From Agarophyton chilense (lineage: Eukaryota > Rhodophyta > Florideophyceae > Gracilariales > Gracilariaceae), in assembly GCA_030374765.1 (NCBI GenBank), contig JARGXX010000004.1:496001-560000 (forward strand): a DNA stretch of 64,000 bases. The letters are read 5' to 3'. Of this stretch, positions 1 to 11,018 are shown in pieces. The notes under the pieces were generated by a model. The model had not been told where the DNA came from. It worked only from the letters and a program-made list of their open reading frames with translations, and ran no database searches. The stretch's first letter is position 1. Every line of letters starts with the position of its first letter. The position numbers and the translations under genes were made by a program.

Positions 1-640
1 TTTGGAACCTCAATGGGTATGGAGAAGATCTCCGCCAGAGTTAATCAGCGCAGCAAACTGCTACATCTGGAATCTCCAGTGCACTCACGAGATTCGTCGT
101 TGGCACCCAAAGGGAGTGACTCGCATGAGGAGTCGGTCCATTTAATGGAATATACGGACTCTTCTGTACCTACAGTGGATCTCCCACACTCGGAGTCTCA
201 GGAAGAAAAAGCCCTAATGGCTATGGAGGGCCGTCGCCCTATGTACCGTCCCTACACGGTGCCTCCACAAGGAGGTTTTAAGAACGGGAATCCCGGATGG
301 GTGGATACTCGCACGGCATACCGTTCACAACCTATGTTGACCAACCGTCGTGACGGTTTGCTATGTTATTCATGTTATGGAAAACACTATTTGAGTGCAG
401 AATGCATTCTTACTGCAAAGGATTTGAGTCGTATCATGACGAATTATGAAGCACTCTCAGAAGAGGAAAAAAGCCTCGTACCGGCGGGCATGTATTGGAA
501 AGCCAAAAGTTGGTTTTCTCAGACACCAATGCGCCGGACGGACAAGCCGGTTGCTCAGAATGCTGAAGTGTTACAACCCGGAACCTCGGTAGGAAGAGGT
601 GCCTTTGAGGCGAAAAAGCCGGTGCAACCGGAAAACTAAG
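1..640 (+). CDS. Element A gag, C-terminal part
   Basis: This is the downstream half of a Ty3/gypsy gag polyprotein, the structural protein that forms virus-like particles. A cysteine-rich stretch at about 360-410 sits where the zinc knuckle lies in the gag of elements B and C. The following motif, a short run around NYEALS followed by a basic tail, is also shared with B and C, where it occurs in the same place after the knuckle. It belongs to a fossil element. Confidence 0.7.
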
Positions 641-879
641 TGAGGGAGCCCCTAGGGGGTCGGCACTAGTCGATCCCGTAGTGATGACCAGGGAGAGCTC
701 GCCTCCCTGCTCCCGCGCTTGGAAGCCCAAGATTCTCTTGAGACCTCCCAAATTTCCGCCGTACGGAATCAATCCGCCGGACGGAAAGCGAGTACAGTTC
801 GACTGTGAGTTACATCGTCTTTGGAGACGTTATACTTGTCCGTCAAAACGAAAAAGTTACCTCATGGTAGTGTCTAAAA

Positions 880-3800
880 GAAAATATAAGGTCTATGCAG
901 ACATCGGCTCTGACAGGAATCTGTTATATCGTCGATTAACAATCCTGGACACAGGTGCTGGTCCGAACTTTATTCGGTAATCGTAGCTCGCTCCTGCTGA
1001 CTTAGAAAGTATTCGATACGGTCCTTTACCGGACATCCGGGACGCCAACAAAAATGCTGTGAATACACTGGGAATAGTTCCACTCGTGGTGCGTTTGGGA
1101 CGCTTTTTAGTCCTAGTCCACTTCATCGTCTGTAAGACGTTAGCTGCACCAGTGGTACTGGGATGTGATTATTGCGACAGGTTTGTCGAAGCCAATCGCC
1201 CGCGAAGAAAACTAGTGGAACTAGATGATGGATCAATGGTACCAATTGTTCGCAAGCCAATGCGTCGTTGCCCCGAAGCACCTCTACTTCTACCATCTAT
1301 GGAATAAGGTAAATCCCGAGGACGTGTCTCGCCGAGGATTAGAGTAGCGAAGAGTGTCATGCTGAAGGCGCAAACCCAAAATTTGGTTCAAGCAAGAACA
1401 GAACGACACGGACTCGTGGTATTTCAACCGAATACTCGGATGTACGAATCCCGTGGATTGCTAGTCGCTAACGGCATTGTTCAGTTTGATCCTTGTAGCC
1501 CCTTTTGGATACTAGTGAGTAACTTCACCGATAACGATTATCCTATACCAAAGAATCAGGTTGTTGCAACAGCTTTGCCTCATCCCACAGTGGTGGTCCC
1601 TACTCATATTTCTACTGCAGAAGTATTGGGATTAACCCATGTCGGTGACACAGAGGAAGAACTGCAAACTCCGTCTGGGGATCAATTGAAAATGGAAAAG
1701 GATCCAGAGAGCCTGGTCGATGAGCTAGACTTAGCACATGTGTCGGAACACTACAGAACGAAGATCAGGTCTATGCTGAAGAAGTATACAGCCATTTGGA
1801 CTGGAAAACTAGGAGAGATCTCCGCTACGGAACACCACATTGATTGGGTCTCAGGGTCACAAACCATCTCCCAACCACCCTACAGAGCGGGACCGCGAAC
1901 TCGCCAAATAGAGGAGGAGAATGTCAGCAAAATGCTGGAAGAAGGCGTAATCGAAGCAGCTCAATCTGCTTGGGCCTTACCAGTGGTACTGGTCCCAAAA
2001 CCTGATGGTTCTTTACGATTCTGTATCGATTATCGAAAACTGAACGCAGTTACAGTTCGGGATACATACCCGTTGCCTCGAATGGACGAATGTATTGACA
2101 GCGTAGGAGAAGCGAACGTGTTCACCACGTTGGACGCCAACTATGGCTATTGGCAGGGGCCTGTAGCGGAAGAAGACCAAGACAAAACCGCATTTGCGTG
2201 TCACGCTGGTCTCTACCGTTTCAAAAGGATGCCCTTTGGCTTAACGAATGCACCGGCTACTTTCCAGCGTACTCTGGACATCTTGCTCTCAAGATACAAG
2301 TGGAAGACTTGTTTAGTCTATTTGGACGATGTGATCATCTTTTCCCAGGATGTGAAAAGCCATTTACGGCATGTAGAGGAGATCCTCAAAGCACTACAGA
2401 GCGCAGGTATCACCTTGAAGTTCAAGAAATGCGAATGGTTCGCTGGCACCGTCCGGTACTTAGTACACGTGATCAAACCGGGACAGCTTGCCATTCAAGA
2501 GGCACAAACAGCGGCTCTCCGCGAAGTACAACCTCCGTCGACACAGAAGCAATTGCGTTCTTTCCTCGGCTTGTGCAACGTCTACCGACGATTCGTGCAG
2601 CGAAACTTGCATATAGCGGCACGGCTCAACGCAAAGCTGCGTAAAGGACAACCAGTACAGCTGGAACAATTCAGACAAGCTGAAGTGGAAGCGTTCGACA
2701 CGCTGAAGACAAAGATTATTACAGCCCCAGTCTTGGCGCTGCCCATCCCCAACCTGCCATACTCAGTGGATACCGACTCTAGCGAGTACCAAGTAGGGTG
2801 TGCCCTTTTTCAAACACACCCTGATGGTGAAGTATTCAGTTTCAGAAAAAGAATGCCTTGCAGTCGTTTGGGCTCTAACCACATTGCGACCGTATCTCCA
2901 AGGAGAACGTTTTACCGTCAACACGGATCATTCGTCTCTACGATGGTTACTGTCCATTACAGACCCGTCTGGTCGTCTCACACGATGGCGCTAACGCCTT
3001 TCTGAATTCGATTTCGAAGTGAAGTATAAGAAGGGACTGGACAATGTCCAAGCTGACGCGCTATCGCGACTCAAAACACTGGGCGAAACCCAAGGCAAAA
3101 TCGATGAAGAGATACCTTGCTTCTACATGGAGACCCATTCACCATCTTTTGAAGAAGAGGAACAAGAGACCCTTGATGATTATTCGGATGCAGACCCGTT
3201 CCTTGCATTAGCAGACACTGATCCTTCAGTTCAACTCCAGCGAATCTCGTGCACTTAGTTCCTCAATGAGCAACACGCCGATACATTTTGTGCGTCGATA
3301 CACTCTCGTCTTAACGGGGGGGAGGAGCTCCCCTTTTCACTCGATTCACGAGAAATACTGTTAAGACATGTCGAAAAGCATGATCAAATCGTGATTCCAC
3401 ACGTCTTGAAGAGTCGAGTACTCCATCTGGCACACTACAGCAGGCTGTCTGGTCATCCAGGAGGAACGATGTTGTTCATGACTCTAAGAAGAGATTTTTA
3501 CTGGCCTACTTTGGCAATGGACTGCCATGCTACAGTGAGGTTGTGTAAAACATGTGCGAAGAATCGCGTGAAGCTTTACAGGAAGCGGAAACCGATGAAG
3601 TTATTCCAGGCGAAAGCGCCTTTACAATACGTCAGTATCGACATCCTAGGGGAATTGATTCGCTCAAGGCGAGGTTATCGCTACCTATTGGTAATCACCG
3701 ACCGCTTCTCGAAGCTAGTGCAGACTGTGCCGCTGAAGCGGATAACCGCAACCGTAATCGCACAGGCGTTTATCAAACACTGGGTATTTATATACGGACC

Positions 3801-5400
3801 ACCAGAAGATCTGTTATCAGATATTGGGAAGCAATTCGTTGCGAAGTTCTTTCAGAATGTTTGCCGCATTATGGGCATTCGAAACGTGTTTATCACGACC
3901 TATCCTCCGCAATGCAACGGTCATGTGGAGCGTTTCAACCGCACGCTGATAGCAGCATTACGACACTACATCGCGGACCACCCGAAAGAATGGGACATGT
4001 TTACTGATACTCTGTGCTACGCGTACAATACGCAAGTGCATACCTCTACAAAGACGGCACCGTTCGACCTCGTGCTCTCACGTAACCCTCTGGCTTTATC
4101 GGTTGCGCTCGACGACGAGACAGAATTGGACGCGCCGACCCCGGCTAAGTACCATCTGAAATGGAGGAATGACCTGAAGACCAGAGCGGGAGAAGCCGCT
4201 AAAGAGTTATCGAAAACGCAAGCTCGCTATATGCGAAACTATGACGCCAGAAGGCGAAGAAGAAATCCGGCAATCCGAGTAGGAGGTCACGTCTTCGTGC
4301 GAGTTGAAAGTCCGGACAAACAGGAAGAATCTCGTCATAAGTTGTTGCCGATGGCGGCTGGACCCTTCAAAGTGGTGGACCTTGATGAAGACACAGTGGT
4401 CATCAAGACAGGTGAGAACGTTGAACGTGTATCGCGCCATCGCGTTGAAGTCGCGCCTGACCCGCAAGTGGAAGTCCAGGTATCTGGTAGAACTAAGGAG
4501 GCAAGTGCGGCGGAACGTCAAGGCAAAAGCCCAAGTGACTCTGGGAAGAGTGAACCGCCACCAATGGCTCGAGCGGAGAAGAAAGCTCCTGATCTCCCAC
4601 CGCCCGCGGTTGCGTACGCCAATCACGGACAGCTTCCGAAATATCGGGATATGCCCCGCTGCACGCACACACCCGTAAGTACAGAAATGGAACCTGAAAG
4701 CAGGAAAGATGTTTTGGATTTTGGCCCCAAGAACTTGGAAACGAGTGCACGCGAAAACGCGCCGTTGCCGCTTCAGGCTGAACCGTCAGGTGAAGCGCCA
4801 CTCGCTGTTCCGCCGATATCGGCTCTCACCCCTCGTGGGCAGGAAGAAGAAGAGGTATTGCCTCCTGTCGTAGTGCAAGCACCATCATCCACCCAACAGC
4901 GGTCAGAATCGGATAAACCGAAGGAAGTTCATCCTCGAATGGAATTGAGAAGTAGCAAGAAATACGCTTCTATGGAACCTGGAAAACAGGATAGCTCTTT
5001 ATCTGAGAAAGGATCTCAAGGAATGAGTACACTGCCTCTACGGGCAGAACGACAGTTAGTCGACGAGCGAACGCTTAGCGACGCGGAGACTGCTAACACA
5101 GAGACGCTTGGGGCAGCCCTAAGGCATTTCAAACCTGTTAACAGGAGTCTCGCGCCAACAGCGAAAGCATTGGAAAACGCTCAGAAATATGTTATGGATC
5201 GCATATGTGAACATGGCTAGCATGAAGATACCAGAGAATTACTGTATCTAGTCCGTTGGTACGGTTTTCCTCCGGAAGCGGATACGTGGGAACCTATAGC
5301 TCATATCCCCCGTTCGCAACTCGTGCGATATCATCGACGCATGCGATTACCATTCCCCAGGGAGATCGACTCCTTGATAGTAGGGCCCATGGGCACATCC
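880..5400 (+). CDS. Element A pol region: PR, RT, RNase H, integrase, chromodomain-like tail
   Basis: Approximate domain spans are as follows. The retropepsin-like protease is at 885-1290, with LDTGAGPNF. Reverse transcriptase is at 1890-2480, with the catalytic YLDD at about 2328-2339. RNase H is at about 2750-3070. Integrase is at 3400-4100, with a His/Cys zinc-binding head and the DDE core around the motif IDILGE. A GPY/F-type module is at 4270-4450. A proline- and glutamate-rich linker follows, then a chromodomain-like end at about 5160-5380 ([14 protein letters not shown]-like). The region is related to the pol of C throughout. It is broken in several places and is treated as a fossil. 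Confidence 0.85.
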
Positions 5401-5419
5401 CATTTCTAAGTATGGGCTA

Positions 5420-5665
5420 CGAAGGTAGTAAAAACTCGAAAGGCGAGGAGAAAACAAGAAATCATGAACAGGAAACGTGAAGACACGCAAGCAAAGAACA
5501 TTTACTGATTATCACCTAGGACAAACTCGAGAAGCGAGAAGAAGGATTGAAGAACTCGGGAAGCGAGAAAAAGAATTTAAGAACTCGAGAAGCGAGAAGA
5601 GAGGAAGACTAGAAGATAAGAAGGGAACGTGAAGACACGAAGTCACCGGAGTTTTATTGATATCA
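5420..5665 (+). repeat. Purine-rich short repeats between element A pol and antisense ORF
   Basis: This convergent junction between the sense pol end and the antisense frame end is almost pure purine on the plus strand. It holds three to four imperfect copies of a unit like AACTCGAGAAGCGAGAAG (about 5523, 5549 and 5580, and a weaker one near 5430). A second motif, AACGTGAAGACACG, occurs twice, near 5475 and 5627. Element C has a comparable purine-rich (gag-pol sense) tract at the same junction. Confidence 0.7.
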
Positions 5666-5709
5666 AGATACCACCGCAAGGGTGTTGACTAGGAGTCTTT
5701 CTAGGATCA

Positions 5710-7209
5710 TCAAAGAGACGTGGGATCACGCAGGTTCGCAAGAAGCTGTGCGCGATCACCCTCAACTTGGTCCACGGGAAAGCCCACATCTAAGAGGAAC
5801 TGTCTCAGCGGATCCAAGCCTGGATCTTCGACCGGCACTGCACTCGGTTGTTGGGTAAACCCATGAGAGTACTCTTGAGCAACTCCCGCCGCTGCGGATT
5901 GATCGCCGGAAGTCGCTACGCCTGCCAGCTCTTGCTCGTCCTCGTAACCGAGTTCAGTCTCAGCTCCCGGCGCTTCCTCATACGGTTCCTCTCCGTTCTC
6001 GGATGGAGTACCATCGTATACGTATCCAGTAAGCTGGTTCGGTGGCATGTCACGGGGGTTCTCCCGAAGAAAGCGAGCCTGCTCGGAGGTGATCAATTGG
6101 CGCGTCCAGGGGTCGTACCAAACGAAATCTCCAGCACTTGCTGTTCGTCCAGGAGAATGGTCGTAGTGTCTTGCACGGGTTTTGCGAGCGGATTGATCAG
6201 CTGGCACTCCAGACCAGGCGACACTGTCGATTACATCCACAAGATGGAGGAAATCGACATGGTTCTCACGGGATCCCAGGACAATGGAAAGATCGGGTTC
6301 TCTCGCATACTTTCGCGCTGTGGGCGACATGTACCAAACTCTAAAGGTATCATAAGCATCCCACAGGAGGAAGACGGCCATCTTGGCGATAAAATCGGTA
6401 TAAACCACCGTCCAATATCCCGAGAACGGGTCGTTAACCAACGCAGACCCGATGTAGGAGATCGCCGGTGGGAGCTCTACAGGGCAACCAAGAGGACTCT
6501 CGATCGCCGCCCAATGCTCCGGAATACCGATGTAGCGCCCGAAGCGCGCGTTCCGCCGGATGCGGTCAATCTCGATCATTTGATACGACACCAAATAGCC
6601 CAAACGTAATCGAGAACGACGTTCCCAACGGCGATAATCCCAATGGGGAATGTCACGCTTTCGAAGGAAGCCGAACTCCGCACGGAGAAGAGGTTGCTGA
6701 AAGCAGAGAGCTGCATCACGCACACCGCGCACACCGCACCAACCGCTAACATCGACTTCAACGAGTGTCTCGATATACGAGTAACCTTCACCGTCGGAAC
6801 GGGCTTTCCAGGTATCTAGTTCACAGTTCTGCGGGAGGAGAACCGTACTGATGAATCGCTGAAGATGCTGGTAAACCAGCTTGGTGAACCGCGTACGGGC
6901 TTCGGACAAGGTTTCCGTTGAATATCGCGCAATTGCGTTGTCTGGCAAAGCAATATGGCTCGACCAGTCGTCGCTATGAATCGCGTGTTCCGGAATACCG
7001 TCAGGGAAGTACCCACAGTGTACATACTGTTGTATCAACGCGTCATCGTGGATAGCAACTGGATCAAGCCAGGGTGCTTGCGCGAAAAGTTCAACGTTGT
7101 CGAGAGGATCTCTTCCATAGAAATCCGCAGGGTGCGGGTAGCTCCGCTGCGCACGACGAGAAGGAGCTGGAATCACACCCGCAGAGGCGACGTAAGCCGC
7201 GTTCGGCAT
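5710..7209 (-). CDS. Antisense ORF of element A (conserved protein of unknown function)
   Basis: A frame of about 500 codons on the strand opposite to gag-pol, lying between the pol end and the 3' LTR. The start given is the ATG at 7209; a GTG three codons upstream at 7218 is also in frame. Blocks shared with the antisense ORFs of B and C include LRAEF, a basic RRSRLRLGYLVSYQ-like block, ELPP followed by YIGS, NDP.SGYW, an aromatic DAYD.FR.WY block and a WYDPW-like block. The C-terminal third is acidic and low in complexity, ending in a short hydrophobic motif (LDVGFPVDQV). I see no signal peptide or clear membrane segment, so an envelope role is not indicated. No family is recognised. Its long open frame beside a decayed pol is notable. 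Confidence 0.75.
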   Translation of the reverse strand: MPNAAYVASAGVIPAPSRRAQRSYPHPADFYGRDPLDNVELFAQAPWLDPVAIHDDALIQQYVHCGYFPDGIPEHAIHSDDWSSHIALPDNAIARYSTETLSEARTRFTKLVYQHLQRFISTVLLPQNCELDTWKARSDGEGYSYIETLVEVDVSGWCGVRGVRDAALCFQQPLLRAEFGFLRKRDIPHWDYRRWERRSRLRLGYLVSYQMIEIDRIRRNARFGRYIGIPEHWAAIESPLGCPVELPPAISYIGSALVNDPFSGYWTVVYTDFIAKMAVFLLWDAYDTFRVWYMSPTARKYAREPDLSIVLGSRENHVDFLHLVDVIDSVAWSGVPADQSARKTRARHYDHSPGRTASAGDFVWYDPWTRQLITSEQARFLRENPRDMPPNQLTGYVYDGTPSENGEEPYEEAPGAETELGYEDEQELAGVATSGDQSAAAGVAQEYSHGFTQQPSAVPVEDPGLDPLRQFLLDVGFPVDQVEGDRAQLLANLRDPTSL

Positions 7210-7544
7210 CGGAGCCACGGTTGGCTGAGGTAACGGTACCGACAGGAATCCGGTGTACGGGGTGGGGAACGAACGGTATGGACCGAGTTGAGCAGTAGCC
7301 TGCGACGCAGAACCAGCAGTGGTTGACGGAGCCTAAGAAGGCACATCCTCAGAGGAGGGCTGAAACGGGTTGGACCCGGCGTTCGGATCCATCGCGAAAG
7401 ATCGAGCTGAAGAGCGTTGAGGAACAGAATGCTGTTGAGAACTGTAAGAGTTGGTCGTGCGGCGAGGAATTCGTGATGACGATGAGTACCCGGAACACCG
7501 GTCCGACTGCGTATAAACGCTTCTTGCGTCCCCCATGGTTCGCG

Positions 7545-7560
7545 CTTAACGAGGGGGGTA
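7545..7560 (+). other. Polypurine tract of element A
   Basis: CTTAACGAGGGGGGTA lies immediately before the TG start of the 3' LTR, where plus-strand priming takes place in LTR elements. It closely resembles the tracts of B and C, which are CTTAAGG-G/A-GGGGGA-type on the minus strand. This agreement fixes the LTR start at 7561. Confidence 0.75.
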
Positions 7561-8485
7561 TGTAGTATTCTACTATGTCGGGGAATCCGATAGGATGATT
7601 TTTCGCGAAGTCGCGGTTGGAACTCATAAGTGAGTGATGTCATCAAACTTGTGATATGAAACGGCACACCGCGTAGAATGCCAGGAGGCAGGGTACTTTA
7701 GTTAATCACGTGGCATCACGAGTAGAGTGGCTTGCAACGGCGCATGTAGTGGCGATCCACGTGGCAGGTTCTACTACCCTTTGTAGCTAGACGTCCATTA
7801 GGGACCATACCCATACTGTGGTTTGGCTAAGTGGCTGACCACTGGGTATTATTTATATATTTATTTGGGCACTCACCCTGGCACACAGGATATAGTGCAC
7901 CAGAGGTGAGCGCCGACTCCAAGTAAAGGAGACAACATGGGCATCATGACTATTCTGTTCCTCGCTTAGGATTCCTTAACCGGAGATCCGGACGAGCCAT
8001 AATAGATAGTCAGCCCCCAACCACTTCACCAGCCGTCTCGTACCTACGTTCCATCAAAGTTTTACAGTTGCACTGTTCACCCTCGCTGGCGAGTAGTGGC
8101 CTTACACCCCACTTCCAGCTCGCTGGTGTTGTAGCTCTACCACCCCTTTTACTTCGCCGCAAGCGACTCATCGGCAGTCCGAACGCTGTCGCAGGTGTCT
8201 GCTCTCTCCGTTAGAGCCGATACTACGACTTGGTTAGACAGTAGGCGATGCGGAAGCAGAATCGCAGGCAAGCAGGGCCACTACCGAAAAGGTGTCCGAG
8301 AGCGTGCTAGGTACACTGCATCGCCCTCATGACAGTCCCTACCTGAGTGGTTGTCGCTCAATTCGTGCGCCGAAGTCGTCGCGCGCCCTCCCCCAACCGA
8401 TACTTGCGACGAGTTCTGAAGCTCAAGGGATCCAGCGCCGCGCCCAGACACTGCTCCGATGCCCGCATCGCTGTCGCTCGCTACA
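7561..8485 (+). repeat. 3' LTR of element A
   Basis: The start is set by the polypurine tract and the TGTAG terminus. The end is a candidate (CTACA, 8481-8485) giving 925 bp, similar to the 863 and 898 bp of the B and C LTRs. The partner LTR is outside the window, so the end is not proven. No sequence similarity to the B, C or D LTRs was noticed by eye. Confidence 0.55.
7848..7866 (+). promoter_or_regulatory. Candidate TATA region in LTR A
   Basis: The stretch TATTATTTATATATTTAT is the only strongly AT-rich block in the LTR and lies about 290 bp from its start, a usual position for the U3 promoter of an LTR. No transcription start is visible, so this is a weak call. Confidence 0.35.
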
Positions 8486-8542
8486 ACTCTATGGTGTGAT
8501 GAAGGGAGACACGGGGCGTGCCTCGTGGGTAGGAAGGGGGTC

Positions 8543-9176
8543 TGTCGTATAGTGGCGGAAGGGCTGACCTTTGAGGTGTCCGATACACTACGCTGACCTT
8601 GTAGGTGATGGGTGCGAGGAACCATCGGCCACGTAGCTCCGGGCGAGCTACCATCTAGGTGTTGTCAGCCACGTGTAGTGTTGACATGTACCTTCTGGTT
8701 GAGTAATTGTTAGTAATTAGAATTGTAATTATGTTTATTTTAGTACAGTAGTGGAGTGGCCACCTGGCACTGTAGCCAGTGCTGGCCAGGTCTCTGACAC
8801 TAGGTCAGAGACCGTGCCTTGCTGGCACCTCCCGGGTGATCTGGAGAGTGCAGTCCACTGCATATAGGGAACTGCACCTCTCCCATCCTAATCTGATAAA
8901 GACAGGCACCATTTGGGTCACGACTATACCTTTGGGTTCATTGTTTCCCAACTACTACACAGGCTTTCCCGCGCGTCGACGCCTACCACCGATCACCTAC
9001 ACGGTATAGGCTAGTTGCCCCGCCGTTTGCCCCTGCGGGTTTTCACGGTGCCCTGTTCCCATCGAGGTTAACTACGTCTACCTTCTAAGGTTGAGCGTCA
9101 CCACGCTCCCTACGGTTGAGCGTAACTACGCTCCTGAGACAAGACAGTAGCATACCCCAGAGGTGATTTTACGACA
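8543..9176 (-). repeat. Left LTR of element D (inverted copy)
   Basis: 634 bp, the reverse complement of the right copy. It begins TGTCGTATAG and ends TTTTACGACA. An embedded 76-codon open frame at 8779-9009 is identical in translation in the other arm (9784-10014), which reflects low divergence of the repeat and is not evidence for a gene. Confidence 0.75.
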
Positions 9177-9616
9177 GTATCCGACTTCTCCTTCATGGTT
9201 AATGCATCCTCGACCGCGAGGGAGACGAGCGCTTTCCCTCGCTCTTCGAGCTGAGGCCATAGCTCCTACGCTGCAACCCCAATTGGTAATTCCCTTTGAG
9301 GTTCCGTTTCCATAGGCGGCGGACCATGTACCTTTCCGGTTTTGTCCCAAGGGTGCCGGAGCAGCTCCTCGGGGGTTTCCAGAATCGGTTTAGCCGATGG
9401 GTCTCCTTTAAGACGGTTATGGCTTGTGGGGGCGCTCCCAGCACGCGTATTCGTTTTAGGTCGTTCCATTTGTGACTAATAGTGGTATCCTGTATTGCTT
9501 TGCGGGATTTCCTGAAAACAAACAGGTGTACGAGCGTCCAATCATTCTTGGAATCTCGTTTGAACCGTGGAGGTACGACGAAACCTAAAAATACTTTCTA
9601 AGTCGGGAGACGAAAA
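9177..9616 (-). other. Interior of element D, with possible gag start
   Basis: A 440-bp spacer between the inverted LTRs. The primer-binding-like sequence is at 9597-9611. On the minus strand a short open stretch begins near 9469 with MERPKTNTRAGS, which sits where a gag leader would be expected downstream of a 5' LTR. No domain can be identified. It is a remnant, not a working gene. Confidence 0.4.
9597..9611 (-). other. Primer-binding-site-like sequence of element D
   Basis: TCTAAGTCGGGAGAC on the plus strand, five bases from the TG of the right LTR. The same 15 bases occur beside the 5' LTRs of B and C, whose LTR sequences are different. Confidence 0.6.
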
Positions 9617-10109
9617 TGTCCTAAAATCACCTCTGGGGTATGCTACTGTCTTGTCTCAGAAGCGTAGTTACGTTCAACCGTAGGGAGCGTGTTTACGCTC
9701 AACCTTAGAAGGTAGACGTAGTTAACCTCGATGGGAACAGGGCACCGTGAAAACCCGCAGGGGCAAACGGCGGGGCAACTAGCCTATACCGTGTAGGTGA
9801 TCGGTGGTAGGCGTCGACGCGCGGGAAAGCCTGTGTAGTAGTTGGGAAACAATGAACCCAAAGGTATAGTCGTGACCCAAATGGTGCCTGTCTTTATCAG
9901 ATTAGGATGGGAGAGGTGCAGTTCCCTATATGCAGTGGACTGCACTCTCCAGATCACCCGGGAGGTGCCAGCAAGGCACGGTCTCTGACCTAGTGTCAGA
10001 GACCTGGCCAGCACTGGCTACAGTGCCAGGTGGCCACTCCACTACTCTACTAAAATACATATAATTACAATCACTATTACTAACAATTACTCAACCAGAA
10101 GGTACATGT
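9617..10109 (+). repeat. Right LTR of element D, first part
   Basis: 493 bp of the right copy, broken off by the insertion of B. It continues at 20227 after the CATGT duplication; 493 plus 141 bp gives 634 bp, exactly the length of the left copy. By eye it differs from the left copy at roughly a dozen positions, many of them in one AT-rich stretch. Confidence 0.75.
10105..10109. repeat. Target-site duplication of element B (left)
   Basis: CATGT directly before the left LTR of B, repeated at 20222-20226 directly after the right LTR. Five bases is the usual length for Ty3/gypsy integration. Confidence 0.85.
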
Positions 10110-10972
10110 TGTAGGACAATGCCCCCGAGGGGGAAAACCTACGAAGACGTCCGGATCTTCCTCTCACGAGGTAACCGGCGCGGTAGAGCCCTCCCAGGGA
10201 TCGGCGCGCAATGCCGGGTGTAAGCCGGAGCCGAACCGTCGCGACGGCGCAAGGAGGCTGAAAGAAGCCGAGAATATCCGCAGAAGCGGTGCTTGCGTAT
10301 CCTCTGAGGAGGCAAAACCCACGAGAGTGGCGAGCACGTCAGGTGTCAGTGCGAGCCGCAAGAGCGGGAATTGCCCAATGAAGGGGAGGAAAAGGGAACG
10401 AAAATGGGAACGGAGGCAAGAGGGCGAGGTTGACCACGAGTCGCAAGAGGGGACTCGGGAATAGCCGGCACTGCCGAGTGTAGCAAACCGTATACACGGG
10501 CGGAACCACGAAAGTGGGAATAGATACCAACACACGAAGGCTGCTTGAACGTCCAAGGGGGTTGGGAAGCCGTGCACCACGGGAAATCCCTCCGTAAGGA
10601 GTTGTATATCCGCGCAGGCGGTTCGACCCAGAGCCAAGATCTGGAAGACCAAGATCACCGTTGTTGGGGAGACTTTACTGGACCGGCGGCCGCGAGGCCG
10701 GCGGCCTAAGTACTGTAGTCACCGTAGAATAGAATAAATAAAGTCTATCCTAAATAGCTAAATGTCCGTCTAACAAAAGGGGCCAATCTGGCGGCCACGT
10801 GTTGCACGGGCGCTGCGGCCACGTGTATGGCACCCGGTCCCGCCGGTGCATCACAGGCGTTCCGGGTGTCGCCGTGAAAGCGGATTACTCCTACTCATAA
10901 CGAGGTTGCACGCCGGAGGCTCCGGAAAAAACTTAAGTCCCCAAAAACCTCCCTGGAGGACGTTGCTCTTCA
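10110..10972 (-). repeat. Left (3') LTR of element B
   Basis: 863 bp, from TGTAGGACAA to TTGCTCTTCA, with TG...CA ends. It is GC-rich except for an AT-rich island at about 10725-10772 with GAATAAATAAAG on the plus strand, which could be a promoter element for the antisense gene that begins 47 bp beyond the LTR. That role is a guess. Confidence 0.9.
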
Positions 10973-10987
10973 TATCCCCCCCTTAAG
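10973..10987 (-). other. Polypurine tract of element B
   Basis: On the minus strand CTTAAGGGGGGGATA abuts the 3' LTR. It matches the tract of C (CTTAAGGAGGGGGAGA) and, more loosely, that of A. Confidence 0.8.
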
Positions 10988-11018
10988 ACAGGGCGAACAC
11001 CTCGAAGAGGAAGTCGGC

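Larger units (their letters stand above)
1..8485 (+). mobile_element. Ty3/gypsy LTR retrotransposon A (5' part outside window)
   Basis: A chromovirus-like Ty3/gypsy element read on the plus strand. The parts seen in order are the gag C-terminal half, aspartic protease, reverse transcriptase, RNase H, integrase, a chromodomain-like tail, an antisense frame on the minus strand, a polypurine tract and a 3' LTR. The 5' LTR and the start of gag lie before the window. The order PR-RT-RH-IN assigns it to Ty3/gypsy rather than Ty1/copia. The sense genes look broken at several places (about five), so I treat it as a fossil, older than B and C. The right end is a candidate only: the LTR opens with TGTAG and the matching CTACA lies at 8481-8485, but no second LTR is available for comparison. 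Confidence 0.85.

Noticed and set aside
8779-9009. A 76-codon frame with identical translation in both arms of D
   Set aside because: It lies within an LTR, has no start context or domain, and its identity is explained by the recent duplication of the arms.
8543-10109. D as a foldback or MITE-type DNA transposon with long terminal inverted repeats
   Set aside because: The arms have TG...CA LTR ends, and a primer-binding-site-like sequence shared with Ty3/gypsy elements lies beside one arm.
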